A stretch of DNA of 37,402 nucleotides from Myxococcaceae bacterium (GTDB lineage: Bacteria > Myxococcota > Myxococcia > Myxococcales > Myxococcaceae), in NCBI GenBank assembly GCA_020247085.1, contig JADCJJ010000634.1, forward strand, positions 1 to 37,402. The letters are read 5' to 3'. Made by a program: the position numbers and the translations under genes. The notes below the pieces were generated by a model. That model did not search any database. It saw only the letters and a program-made list of their open reading frames with translations, and was not told where the DNA came from. Of this stretch, positions 22,396 through 31,511 are shown one piece after another (position 1 is the first letter of the stretch; each line of letters begins with the position of its first letter).

Positions 22396-23460
22396 TTGGG
22401 GAAGTGGGTCAAGTTCATCGTCAGCCTGCTGATCACCGGCGTCTGCCTGTGGCTCACGTTCAAGGACACGAACTGGGAGGCGATGTGGGCCTCGCTCCGC
22501 ACGGCGAACTGGACGTGGCTCGTCGTGTACGTCGCGCTCCTCGGGTTCATCCAGCTCGCGCGGACGGTACGGTGGGGTCATCTGCTCTCCGGGCTCGAGC
22601 ACGTGCCCTTCAGGCAGCTCAACGAGGCATCGGCGATCGGCTTCATGATGCTGCTGATCCTCCCGTTCCGGCTCGGTGAGTTCGCCCGCCCGTACCTCAT
22701 CGCGGAGCGCTCGAAGATCCGCCGGAGCGCGGCGATGACGACCGTCGTGCTCGAGCGCATCATCGACGGCATCGTCATCGCGGCGATGCTGCGGGTGCTG
22801 CTCTTCTTCGTCAACACCGACGCGCCCAACATCAAGGCCGTCGAGCTTGGGTCGAACGTGATGTTCGCGGTGTTCGGCGGCGGCCTCGCCTTCCTCATCG
22901 TCGCGCGGTGGCAGCACGACCGGGTGATCGGTCTGATGCGGGCGGCCCTCGGGCGGGTGTCGCCGGCCATGGCTGACAAGGCGGTCTACATCGTCGATGG
23001 CTTCGTGAGCGCGTTGCGGCAGCTGCCCGACGCGAAGAACCTGCTCGGCTTCACCTTCTGGACGGCGGCGTACTGGGCCGCGAACGGCGTGGGCATGTCG
23101 GTGCTGACGCGGGCCTTCGACTGCGACGGGGGCACCGCGGCGTCATGCGTGCCGCTGTCGCTCACCGTGTTCCAGGGCTTCGTGGTGCTGTCCGTGCTCA
23201 TCGTCGGCCTGATGATCCCCGCGGCGCCGGGAAGCGCCGGCACCTTCCAGGCCTTCGTGTTGCTGGGCCTGTCGGTCTTCGTCAGCAAGGAGGCGACGAA
23301 CTCGAGCGGCGTGGCGTACGCGAACGTGCTGTGGGTCGTGCAGATCCTCCAGCAGATCCTGACCGGCATGGTGTTCCTGTTCCTGGGGCAGGGCTCGTTC
23401 AAGGACATCGCGGGCAAGCTGTCGTCGCAGAAGGCCGAGAACGAGGGGGCGACGGCATGA
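22396..23460 (+). CDS. LPG-synthase-type (UPF0104) multispan membrane protein
   Basis: 354 residues, about eight hydrophobic spans (first at about 5-20, VKFIVSLLITGVCLWLTF), with the family signatures LPFRLGEFARPYLI, TTVVLERIIDGI and MIPAAPGSAGTFQAF. Members are transmembrane regions of lysylphosphatidylglycerol synthases or stand-alone lipid flippase-like proteins; no aminoacyl-transferase domain follows here, so it is the stand-alone type. The start is a TTG, chosen because GGAG lies about 8 nt upstream and the first span begins right after; no ATG is available near this point. Its stop overlaps the next ATG by 4 bases (ATGA). Confidence 0.92.
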   Translation: MGKWVKFIVSLLITGVCLWLTFKDTNWEAMWASLRTANWTWLVVYVALLGFIQLARTVRWGHLLSGLEHVPFRQLNEASAIGFMMLLILPFRLGEFARPYLIAERSKIRRSAAMTTVVLERIIDGIVIAAMLRVLLFFVNTDAPNIKAVELGSNVMFAVFGGGLAFLIVARWQHDRVIGLMRAALGRVSPAMADKAVYIVDGFVSALRQLPDAKNLLGFTFWTAAYWAANGVGMSVLTRAFDCDGGTAASCVPLSLTVFQGFVVLSVLIVGLMIPAAPGSAGTFQAFVLLGLSVFVSKEATNSSGVAYANVLWVVQILQQILTGMVFLFLGQGSFKDIAGKLSSQKAENEGATA

Positions 23461-23690
23461 CGGTCGACTGGAAGGCGTTGGTGCTGCTGCTGGCGGCGTG
23501 GCTGTTCTCGCGCTTCGCGCCGGCGTCCGAGCGGGTGAAGCGGCTGGTGTTCGCGGCCGCCTGCTTCGGGGTCGCGGGCCTGCGGTTCGCCGAGTCGGGC
23601 ACGGCTGGCAACAACCTCGTCTTCGTGCTGATCGCCGGTGGGTTCGGCGCCTGGTACGTGATGCAGGCGCTCAAGCTGCCGAAGGGGTGA
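23457..23690 (+). CDS. Small two- or three-span membrane protein
   Basis: 77 residues with hydrophobic stretches at about 6-18 ([15 protein letters not shown]), 29-42 and 51-70. The family is not recognised. ATG overlaps the stop of the LPG-synthase-like gene, so the two are translated together, and the next gene starts 5 nt after the stop. A membrane-lipid or signalling accessory role is possible from context only. Confidence 0.8.
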   Translation: MTVDWKALVLLLAAWLFSRFAPASERVKRLVFAAACFGVAGLRFAESGTAGNNLVFVLIAGGFGAWYVMQALKLPKG

Positions 23691-23694
23691 GGCC

Positions 23695-25371
23695 ATGGCC
23701 TCGTCGCAAGAAGAGACGGTGCGGCTCCGGGAGCGGCCTGCCCTCGAGGGCCGAAGCCGGCGGCTTCGCCTCGTGGTGGTGAACGAGGCCGGGTCGTCGT
23801 CGCATGCGCTGCCGGCGACGGGCGCGGTGGTGCTGGGTCGGGGCGACGACGCGACGCTCCGCCTCGACGACGCGGCGGCCTCGCGCCGGCACGCGGTGCT
23901 GCACCTCGGCCCGACGGTCACGCTCGAGGACCTGGGCTCGGCGAACGGCACGACGGTGCGCGGCCGGCGGCTGACGTCGGGAGCGCTCGTCGAGGTGCAG
24001 CCCGGAGACGCGATCGAGCTCGGCACGACCCTGGCGGTGCTGCAGACCGACGAGCTGTCGGGGAGCACCACCCCGTGGACGCTGGTGACGCACGCCCGCT
24101 TCCTCGAGGTGATGAAGGCGACGAGGCCGCCGTTCGGTGTCGTGCGGGTGCAGGTGCTCGCGGCTCCGGGCGTGGCGCAGCGGGCGCTGTCGGCGGTGCT
24201 GTCGCCGCACGACACGGTGGCGTCGTTCGGCCCGGGACAGTTCGAGGTGGTGCTCCCGGGGCGTGGCGCCGAGGCCACCATGAAGGCGATGGAGGCGGTG
24301 TCGGCCCGCCTGGTGGCCGAGGGTGCGCGGGTTCGGGCGGGGTGCGCGAGCGCGCCGGTCGACGGCACCGACGCCGACCAGTTGCTGGCCGCCTGCGTCA
24401 GCCCGACGACGCCGCCGACCGCCGGCTTCGTCGTGCGCGACGACGCGATGCTGTCGATCAGCCGCTTGATGGACAAGGTGGCGCCCAGCCTCATCAACGT
24501 GCTGCTGCTGGGCGAGACGGGGGTCGGGAAAGAGGTGCTCGCCGCCGAGGTACACCGGCGCTCGAAGCGCGCGGCGGGACCGTTCGTGAAGCTCAACTGC
24601 GCGGCCTTGACCGAGTCGCTCCTCGAGAGTGAGCTCTTCGGGCACGAGAAGGGCGCGTTCACCGGCGCGCTGAAGCAGAAGCCCGGCCTGCTCGAGACCG
24701 CGAAGGGCGGTACGGTGTTCCTCGACGAGATCGGTGAGCTGCCCGAGGTACTCCAGGCCAAGCTCCTGCGGGTGCTCGAGGAGCGGAAGGTCTTGCGGGT
24801 CGGCGGCACCACGCCCGAGCCCATCGACGCGCGCTTCGTCTTCGCGACCAACCGCGACCTCGAGGCCGAGGTCGAGCGCGGCGCGTTCCGGCGTGATCTG
24901 TTCTTCCGCATCAACGGCATCTCGATCGCCATCCCCCCGCTCCGGGAGCGCGTGGGTGAGATCGAGCCGCTCGCGCGGCAGTTCCTCGCAGTGGCCTGCG
25001 CGCGAGACGAGCGGCCGGTGCCCGAAGTGACGCCCGAGGCGCTGGCGCTGCTGAAGGCGTGGCCCTGGCCGGGGAACGTTCGCGAGCTCAAGAACGTCAT
25101 CGAGCGGGCGGTGCTGCTCGCCAGCGGGAGCGCCCTCGGTCCCGACGCCCTCGCCATCGACGGTCACGAGGCGCCCCCGCGGGCGTCGAGCGGGCTCGGG
25201 CTGAAGGACGAGCGCGAGGCGGCCGAGCGGCGCGCGGTGCTCGAGGCGCTCGAGAGGACGGGCGGGAACCAGACGAAGGCCGCCGAGCTGCTGGGCATCT
25301 CACGGCGCACCCTGGTGAACCGGCTCACCGCCTACGGGCTGACGAAGCCCCGCAAGCGCCCGGGCGCGTAG
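23695..25371 (+). CDS. FHA-domain sigma-54-dependent activator with cyclase-like middle domain
   Basis: 558 residues. N-terminal FHA domain (about 27-117) with [14 protein letters not shown] (63-66) and GSANGT (81-86), which binds phosphothreonine. A middle domain (about 126-235) has [18 protein letters not shown] and [18 protein letters not shown], resembling a GGDEF or class III cyclase fold without the catalytic loop. The AAA+ domain follows: Walker A GETGVGKE (273-280), GAFTGA (320-325), Walker B VFLDE (341-345), and R-finger segment RRDLFFRI. A Fis-type HTH ends the protein ([21 protein letters not shown]). It should open sigma-54 promoters in response to phosphorylation by a Ser/Thr kinase. 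The start is 5 nt after the small membrane gene, and the kinase gene follows 80 nt downstream. Confidence 0.95.
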   Translation: MASSQEETVRLRERPALEGRSRRLRLVVVNEAGSSSHALPATGAVVLGRGDDATLRLDDAAASRRHAVLHLGPTVTLEDLGSANGTTVRGRRLTSGALVEVQPGDAIELGTTLAVLQTDELSGSTTPWTLVTHARFLEVMKATRPPFGVVRVQVLAAPGVAQRALSAVLSPHDTVASFGPGQFEVVLPGRGAEATMKAMEAVSARLVAEGARVRAGCASAPVDGTDADQLLAACVSPTTPPTAGFVVRDDAMLSISRLMDKVAPSLINVLLLGETGVGKEVLAAEVHRRSKRAAGPFVKLNCAALTESLLESELFGHEKGAFTGALKQKPGLLETAKGGTVFLDEIGELPEVLQAKLLRVLEERKVLRVGGTTPEPIDARFVFATNRDLEAEVERGAFRRDLFFRINGISIAIPPLRERVGEIEPLARQFLAVACARDERPVPEVTPEALALLKAWPWPGNVRELKNVIERAVLLASGSALGPDALAIDGHEAPPRASSGLGLKDEREAAERRAVLEALERTGGNQTKAAELLGISRRTLVNRLTAYGLTKPRKRPGA

Positions 25372-25451
25372 GCGAGCGACCGCAAAGGCCTCCCGCGCAC
25401 GGGGACGGGGCCCCTCGACCGTGCTCCCAACCTGTTACAACCAGGCGCAGC

Positions 25452-28400
25452 ATGCCCGACGCTCCCCGACCACCGGGCTTCCCCCTCACGGCGCGCTACC
25501 AGTACGTGCGGGAGCTGGGCGTCGGCGGCATGGGCGTCGTGTACGAGGCCATCGACACCGAGCGCGGCGACCGGCGCGTGGCGCTGAAGGTGCTCCAGGG
25601 CCACGACGCCGACGCCATCGCGCGCCTCAAGCGGGAGTTCCGGTCGCTCCACGACGTTCGCCACCCGAACCTCGTCTCGCTGTACGAGCTCACTGCCACC
25701 GGCGACACCTGGTTCTTCACGCTCGAGCTCGTCGAGGGCGTCGAGTTCCTCGAGTGGGTGCGGCCCTCGGCGTCACCGGTGCGCCCCTCCGCGGCCCCCA
25801 CCGCCGCGCTCGACGTCACCGTGCGCGCGAAGAGGCCGGCGGCGTCGCGGGTCGACCGGCCGCGCCTCGAGGCGGCGTTCCGGCAGCTCGCCGAGGGCGT
25901 CGCCTTCCTGCACGCGAACGGCCGGGTGCACCGAGATCTCAAGCCCTCGAACGTCCTCGTCACGAGTGAGGGGCGGGTCGTCATTCTCGACTTCGGCCTC
26001 GTCGTCGACTTCGGGGGGCCGACGAGCCTCACCGAGGCCCAGGGCAACGCCATCGTCGGCACCGTCGCCTACATGGCCCCGGAGCAGGTCGCCTCGGCGC
26101 CGCTCGGCCCGCCGTGCGACTGGTACGCCGTCGGCGTCATGCTCTTCCAGGCGCTCACCGGCCGGCTCCCCTTCGAGGGGCCGCCCGTCGCCGTGATGCT
26201 CGACAAGCAGCGGCGCCCGGCCCCGCGCCCGACGGCTTCGACCACCGACGTCCCCGACGCGCTCGAGGCCCTGTGTGTTGGGCTGCTGCGCATCGAGCCC
26301 GCGGAGCGCCCGGACGCCAGCACGGTGCTGGAGGCGTTCGGCGCGGCGAGCCGGCCGGCCCCGGTGCGCACGCTCGTGGGGCGCGACGCCGAGCTGGCCG
26401 TGCTGCTGCGCGCCTTCGAGCACACGCGCACCGAGGGGCCGCGGGTGGTTCGGGTGCAGGGCCCACCGGGAATCGGCAAGACGGCGCTCCTGCGCGCCTT
26501 CGCCGACCGGCTCGACGAGGCCGGCGCCGTCGTGCTCTCGGGACGATGCCACGAGCGCGAGTCCGTGCCCTTCAAGGCCATCGACCCGATCATCGACGCC
26601 CTCACACGGGCGCTCGCCGCGATGGCCCCCGAGCGGGTCGACGCCATTCGGCCGCGCGACGCCCGGCTGCTGACGCAGATGTTCCCCGTCTTGAGCCGCG
26701 TGCCCTCGTTCCGCGAGGCGCCGGCCCGCGACGTGGTCGACCCGCTCGAGCGTCGGCGCCGCGCCGTCCTCGCCCTGAGGGAGCTCTTCGAGCGGCTGGG
26801 GGAGCGGGTGCCGCTGGTGGTGCTGGTCGATGACGCACAGTGGGGCGACGCCGACTCCATCGCCCTGATGGAGGCGCTGCTTCGGCCCCCGGAGCCGCCC
26901 ACGGTACTGGTCGTCACCTCGATCTGCGACGACGGGCCCGCGCTGCCCCCCGGAACGGTGCCCGTCGAGCTGCTTTCGGTCGGGCCGCTCGCCCTCGAGG
27001 CGGCGCGCGCCATCGCTCTCACGGCCGGCATCGCCAAGGAGCGGGCGAGCGCGCTGGCGGCCGAGGCCCGAGGCAACCCGCTCCTGCTGGTGCAGTTGCT
27101 CGAGTCGTCGGGCGAGGGAGAGGTGACGGTCGAGGGGCTGTGGCGTCGGAAGCTCGAGCGGCTCGCGCCCGAGGCTCTGGCCGTCATGCGGGCCGTCGCC
27201 GTCGCCGGCGCGCCGCTCGACGCCCAGCTCGCGCTCGAGGTCGCCCAGGTCGCCGCCCGGCACGCCGACGTCGTGCAGCAGCTCGCGGGCCACCACCTGG
27301 TGCGCATGCTCCCCGATGAGCGGCGCCTCGAGCCGTGGCACGAGGGGCTGCGCGCCGTCGTGGCCGGGACGCTCGACGCCGACGCGGTGCGGGGGCTCCA
27401 TGGGCGGCTCGCGTCCGTGCTGGCGTCGCACCCCGATGCCGGGCTCGAGGCCATCGCCAACCACTGGCTGGCCGCGGGGCAGGGCGACCAGGCCGCCGAG
27501 GCGATGCTGCTGGCCGCCGAGCGCAGCCGCGAGAAGCTGGCGTTCGCGCGGGCCGCGACGCTGTACTGCCGGGCGCTCGAGCTGCTGCCGCCCGACGAGC
27601 GACGCCGGGCGGGTGTCACGCTCTCGATGAGCCACTGCCTCGCCAGCGCTGGCCAGGGCAAGGCGGCGGCCGACGCATTCCTGGGCCTGGCGCGGGCGCC
27701 TGACATCGACGTGGGCCAGCGCCTCGAGCTGCAGCGGCTTGCGGCTGAGCAGTTGCTGGTCTCGGGGCACGTCGACGAGGGCGTCGCTGCGCTGTCGGGC
27801 GTGCTGTCGGAGCTGGGCATGACGCTGGCGAAGACGCCCTCGGGCGCGATGGGGGCGCTGCTGGTTCGCCGCGCGCACCTCGCGATGCGCGGGCTGTCGT
27901 TCGACGAGCGCGCGGCCGCGCAGGTCGACCCGCGGCTGCTGGGGCGCATCGACGCCTGCTGGTCGGTCGCCGTCGGGCTGGGCATGGTCGATACTATCCG
28001 CGGGGCGTCATTTCAGACGCGACAGCTGCTGCTGGCCCTCGACGCCGGCGAGCCGTGGCGGGTGGCGCGGGCGCTCGCGGCCGAGGCCGCCTTCGTCGCG
28101 ACGGAAGGGCACCCGGCCGAGGGGCGGGCGAGGGCCCTCGTCGCCAGCGCGCGGTCGCTCTGTGAGCGGGTCGGTGACGTGCGCCTGCGGGGCGTGGTCA
28201 CGTTCTGCGAGGGGCTGACGCGCTTCCTCGTCGGAGACTTCCGCGAGGCGCGCGCGCGGGTGGCCGAGGCCGAGGGGCAGCTGCGCGAGGCGGGGCTCGG
28301 TGTGTCATGGGAAGCGGCGAGCGCCCGCCTCTTCTCCATCTGGTCGCTCTTCTACCTGGGTGAGTTCTCCGAGGTGTCTCGCCGGGTGCCGGCGCTGACG

Positions 28401-29042
28401 AGAGACGCCACGAGCCGAGGCGATCGCTACGCGGTGACCAGCCTCAGCGTCGGGTTGGCGACCGTGTCACGCCTGGCTGCCGGTGCTCCGGCCGAGGCCC
28501 GCGCGGCCGTGGCCGACGCGATGGCGGCGTGGCCGTCGAAGGGCTTCCACTTTCAGCACTACTGGGCGGCGCTGTCCGAGGGCTTGATCGGCCTGTACGA
28601 GGACCGGCCGGAGCCGGCGCTGGAGCGCCTGTGCGCGGCGTGGCCGGCGATGGCGCGCGCGCAGTTGCTGCGCATTCAGAACGTGCGCGTCGAGGCGTGG
28701 TCGCTCAGGGGGCGCTTGGCGATCGCGAGCCGGCAGCCGGAGGAGGTCCGGCGGTCCCTGCGGGCGCTGCGCGGGGAGCGCGTCGAGTGGGCACAAGCCC
28801 AGGCCCGCGTTCTCGAGGCGGCACTGGAGCCGCGCCGCAGCGCCGCGGTGCTCGCGAGCGCCATCGGGGCGTTCGAGCGGCAGGGCCTGGCGGCGTTCGC
28901 CGAGGCGACCCGCCTGCGGCTCGGCGCGTTGATGCCGGGCGACGCCGGGCGGGAGAAGAGGCAGGCCGCCGCGGGCTGGTTCGAGCGGCAGTCGGTCCGC
29001 GACCCTGAGGCGTTCGCCCGGGTGCTGGCCCCGGTGGGGTGA
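25452..29042 (+). CDS. Ser/Thr protein kinase with AAA-type ATPase and TPR-like C-terminus
   Basis: 1196 residues. Kinase domain at about 18-300: Gly loop GVGGMGVVYEA (23-33), Lys46 in VALKVL, HRDLKPSN (160-167), DFG (180-182) and the APE-like APEQ (209-212), so active. A small insertion (about 104-135) separates hinge and C-lobe. Next an ATPase of the STAND/MalT type: Walker A GPPGIGKT (337-344) and Walker B VVLVDDAQW (455-464). The remaining ~600 residues are Ala/Leu/Arg-rich helical pairs, like TPR or similar repeats. This kinase-ATPase-repeat layout is known in myxobacteria (Pkn-type). No membrane span. ATG at 25452 chosen because the kinase begins there. Convergent with the TIGR02996-type gene; partner candidates are the two FHA regulators beside it. 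Confidence 0.95.
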   Translation: MPDAPRPPGFPLTARYQYVRELGVGGMGVVYEAIDTERGDRRVALKVLQGHDADAIARLKREFRSLHDVRHPNLVSLYELTATGDTWFFTLELVEGVEFLEWVRPSASPVRPSAAPTAALDVTVRAKRPAASRVDRPRLEAAFRQLAEGVAFLHANGRVHRDLKPSNVLVTSEGRVVILDFGLVVDFGGPTSLTEAQGNAIVGTVAYMAPEQVASAPLGPPCDWYAVGVMLFQALTGRLPFEGPPVAVMLDKQRRPAPRPTASTTDVPDALEALCVGLLRIEPAERPDASTVLEAFGAASRPAPVRTLVGRDAELAVLLRAFEHTRTEGPRVVRVQGPPGIGKTALLRAFADRLDEAGAVVLSGRCHERESVPFKAIDPIIDALTRALAAMAPERVDAIRPRDARLLTQMFPVLSRVPSFREAPARDVVDPLERRRRAVLALRELFERLGERVPLVVLVDDAQWGDADSIALMEALLRPPEPPTVLVVTSICDDGPALPPGTVPVELLSVGPLALEAARAIALTAGIAKERASALAAEARGNPLLLVQLLESSGEGEVTVEGLWRRKLERLAPEALAVMRAVAVAGAPLDAQLALEVAQVAARHADVVQQLAGHHLVRMLPDERRLEPWHEGLRAVVAGTLDADAVRGLHGRLASVLASHPDAGLEAIANHWLAAGQGDQAAEAMLLAAERSREKLAFARAATLYCRALELLPPDERRRAGVTLSMSHCLASAGQGKAAADAFLGLARAPDIDVGQRLELQRLAAEQLLVSGHVDEGVAALSGVLSELGMTLAKTPSGAMGALLVRRAHLAMRGLSFDERAAAQVDPRLLGRIDACWSVAVGLGMVDTIRGASFQTRQLLLALDAGEPWRVARALAAEAAFVATEGHPAEGRARALVASARSLCERVGDVRLRGVVTFCEGLTRFLVGDFREARARVAEAEGQLREAGLGVSWEAASARLFSIWSLFYLGEFSEVSRRVPALTRDATSRGDRYAVTSLSVGLATVSRLAAGAPAEARAAVADAMAAWPSKGFHFQHYWAALSEGLIGLYEDRPEPALERLCAAWPAMARAQLLRIQNVRVEAWSLRGRLAIASRQPEEVRRSLRALRGERVEWAQAQARVLEAALEPRRSAAVLASAIGAFERQGLAAFAEATRLRLGALMPGDAGREKRQAAAGWFERQSVRDPEAFARVLAPVG

Positions 29043-29148
29043 GGCACGCGCCGGGCGCGAGCCGTCGGCGAGGCTGCTGACGCTGGCCACGCGCAGCGTG
29101 ACCGGGGGCGCCGCCAGGGGGCTGGCCCGGGGTGCGCGACGACGGGCG

Positions 29149-30036
29149 TCACGTCACGGCGCGCGGGGGCGTGAAGCGCCTCAGGTGGTCGAAGCGGTCG
29201 GCCGTCTCTGCGAGGATCTGCGCGAACGCCGGCAGCGGCTCGACCCCGAGGTGCAGCTCCTCGAGCTGCCGGACGAGGCCGCAGGCCGCGAGGTCTTCGA
29301 GGTGCTGCGGCCAGAGGCTCCCGGCGAGGGCGAGCGCCCGGAGCGAGGGCAGCGTGTGGCCCGACAGCACGTCGATCGGCCACCGCGCGGGGCTGGCGCG
29401 CAGCCCCAGCACGAGGCCGCGGAGCCTCGGCAGCCGCAGCGTCGAAAGCTCGGCGGCGATCTCGTCACCGGGGCGCGCGAAGGCGCTCCAGGTGAGGCTC
29501 TCGAGGGTCGGGTGCGCGAGGCCAGCCAGCGAGAGCTGGCCCTGCGCGGAGAGGGTGGTGAGGCGGGGCAGTCGCGCCACGACGGCGGCGAGGGGCGCGG
29601 GCGTGGTGCGCTCACCCGAGGCGACGAGCTCGAGCTCGCGCACCGTCACGGGCAGCCGCGCGAGGGCGTCGAGCGCGGGCTCCTCGTCGAGGCTCCACCA
29701 GCGGACGGCTCGGAGCGCGCGCGCGGCGGGCTCGTCGAGCAGCTCAGCCAGCGCGCCCCCGGCTCGCCGCGTGTAGCGCACGCCCGCCAGCAGGCCGGTC
29801 GCCGCCCAGGACAAGGCGTGGCCGGGGTAGCGCGTCTCGAAGGCCTGCTGGCGGCGGAGCACCTCGAGCGTGAGCGCGACGTCGCCCGGCTTCCGCGTGA
29901 GCTCGAGCGCGAGGCGAAGGTGTTCGCCCAGCGGGTCGCCCAACTCGAGCAGCTGGTCGGCCAGCACGTCGACGCACTTGACGTCCTCCGGGGCCTCGCA
30001 GACCTGTGCCCAGGCGAGCTCCAGCGCGTCGGGCAT
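29149..30036 (-). CDS. TIGR02996-type protein, LRR-like
   Basis: 295 residues. The first 45 residues (AWAQVCEAPEDVKCVDVLAD then QLLELGDPLGEHLRLALEL) match the TIGR02996 repeat-companion domain found in many myxobacterial and planctomycete proteins. The rest consists of Leu-rich segments spaced by about 22-26 residues (LEELHLGVEPL, LRALALAGSLWP, RLPRLTTLSAQG, ARLPVTVRELELVAS), so an irregular leucine-rich-repeat solenoid is likely. The start is ATG at 30036; an upstream ATG-like start adds 19 residues of low-quality text. It follows the FHA regulator on the same strand by about 100 nt, so it may be in its transcript. Function unknown; likely protein binding. Confidence 0.85.
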   Translation of the reverse strand: MPDALELAWAQVCEAPEDVKCVDVLADQLLELGDPLGEHLRLALELTRKPGDVALTLEVLRRQQAFETRYPGHALSWAATGLLAGVRYTRRAGGALAELLDEPAARALRAVRWWSLDEEPALDALARLPVTVRELELVASGERTTPAPLAAVVARLPRLTTLSAQGQLSLAGLAHPTLESLTWSAFARPGDEIAAELSTLRLPRLRGLVLGLRASPARWPIDVLSGHTLPSLRALALAGSLWPQHLEDLAACGLVRQLEELHLGVEPLPAFAQILAETADRFDHLRRFTPPRAVT

Positions 30037-30139
30037 CAGCGCGCCGGTCCCGCGGGGGAGAGGGGCCGCGCGAGGGCCTGGCCGCCCGCCCACGGAGGCT
30101 GGCGGTGGGAAGGCGCTTCTGCGCCCGGGTTGGCCCCGC

Positions 30140-31456
30140 TCAGCCGAGGCCCTCGGCGTTCTTGAGGTCCTTCAGGCGCAGGCCGTTCTTCTTCAAGAGC
30201 CGGTAGAGGCTCTGCATCGACAGGCGTGTCTTCTGCTCGGCGACCTGCATGTCGAAGTTCGACTGCTTCATCACCTCGGCGAAGTAATGCCGCTCGAAGT
30301 CGCCGGTCACCCGGTCTTTCGCTTCGTGGTACGGCAGCTTCGCGACCATCTCGATGAGGGTGGTGTGGTCGGTCTTGCGCTCGCCGGGCACCAAGAGCTC
30401 GAGCCAGCTCCGGTTGCCGGTCGCCTGCATGAGCGCGCCGCGCTCGAGAACGTTGCGCAGCTCGCGCACGTTCCCCGGCCACTCGTAGCCCTCGAGCAGC
30501 GACAGCGTCTGCGGCGAGAGGTCGAACGACGTCGACAGCCCCTTCGCGAGGTGCCGGGCGAGCAGGGGGATGTCGATCTTCCGGGTGCGCAGCGGCGGCA
30601 GGCGCACGCGAGCGACGGCGAGGCGGAAGAAGAGTTCTTGGCGGAAGCGCCCCTGCTGGGCCTCCTCGGTGAGGTTGCGCGACGTCGACGCGATGACACG
30701 CAGGTCGAGCCGCCGCGCGGGGTGCCCGGCCATGGCTGGCAGCTCCTTCGTCTCGAGCAGGCGCACCAGCCTCGGCTGGACGCTCGCCGGGAGCTCAGCC
30801 ACCTCGTCGAGGAACAGCGTGCCGTTCTTCGCCGCGGGGAAGGCGCCGTCGTCGCCGAAGAGCTCGCGGTCGGCGTTCTGGTCGGACAGCATGGCGCAGT
30901 CGAGCACCCGGAACGGCCCGTAGCGCTTGTTCGACAGCGCGTGGACGGCGCGGGCCGCCAGCTCCTTGCCGGTCCCCGTCTCGCCCTCGAGCAGCAGGTT
31001 CACGTCTTCTCGCGCGATACGACGCAGCTCCGCGAACACGATGCGCATCGCCTCCGACGTGCCGACGAGCTCGCCGAAGGTCTCGGCGTCGAGCAGCTCG
31101 AGCTCGGTCTCGCGGCTCTTGCGCTTCACCGACAGCTTCGTCTTGCCGAGGGCGATCTTATCGCCGGTGTCGATGAACGTCTGCACCACCTGCCGGCCCT
31201 CGATGAAGGTCCCGTTCCGGCTCTGCAGGTCGCGCAGCAGCAGACCACGCGAGGTGCGCTCGATCTCGAGGTGTCGACGGCTCACCGTCGTGTCAGTGAG
31301 GACGAGGTCGTTCGTAGCGTCGCTGCCCACGCGCACGAGCCCCTCGAGCGTCGTCACGCGCTTGCCCTTGTCGGGCCCCGACACGACCTCGACCGTCCAC
31401 TCCCGCACCGGCACCCGGCTGATGGCCTCGCCGGGCAGGGTGACGGACTCCGTCAT
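30140..31456 (-). CDS. FHA-domain AAA+ regulator lacking the GAFTGA motif
   Basis: About 438 residues from the ATG at 31456 (a GTG at 31471 would add five). Numbering here is from the GTG. FHA domain at 25-115 with RVGSDATNDL, SRRH (64-67) and SRNGT (84-88). AAA+ domain: Walker A GETGTGKE (163-170), Walker B GTLFLDEV (217-224) and R-finger segment RQELFFRL are intact, but the loop between them reads ELFGDDGAFPAAKNG where sigma-54 activators have [13 protein letters not shown] and ten more residues. The loop that contacts sigma-54 is shortened and changed. The C-terminus has a Fis-like HTH (QKTRLSMQSLYRLLKKNGL). It lies 55 nt downstream of the lipid-kinase-like gene on the same strand. Confidence 0.93.
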   Translation of the reverse strand: MTESVTLPGEAISRVPVREWTVEVVSGPDKGKRVTTLEGLVRVGSDATNDLVLTDTTVSRRHLEIERTSRGLLLRDLQSRNGTFIEGRQVVQTFIDTGDKIALGKTKLSVKRKSRETELELLDAETFGELVGTSEAMRIVFAELRRIAREDVNLLLEGETGTGKELAARAVHALSNKRYGPFRVLDCAMLSDQNADRELFGDDGAFPAAKNGTLFLDEVAELPASVQPRLVRLLETKELPAMAGHPARRLDLRVIASTSRNLTEEAQQGRFRQELFFRLAVARVRLPPLRTRKIDIPLLARHLAKGLSTSFDLSPQTLSLLEGYEWPGNVRELRNVLERGALMQATGNRSWLELLVPGERKTDHTTLIEMVAKLPYHEAKDRVTGDFERHYFAEVMKQSNFDMQVAEQKTRLSMQSLYRLLKKNGLRLKDLKNAEGLG

Positions 31457-31511
31457 TTCAGGAAGGTTCACGAGCGGCGAGTGTAGCGCGCGGCGCTCGC
31501 GGGAGAAGCGG

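Noticed and set aside
25773-27985. Two ~640-700-codon minus-strand frames opposite the kinase
   Set aside because: Shadows of the kinase gene, whose catalytic motifs fix the true strand and frame.
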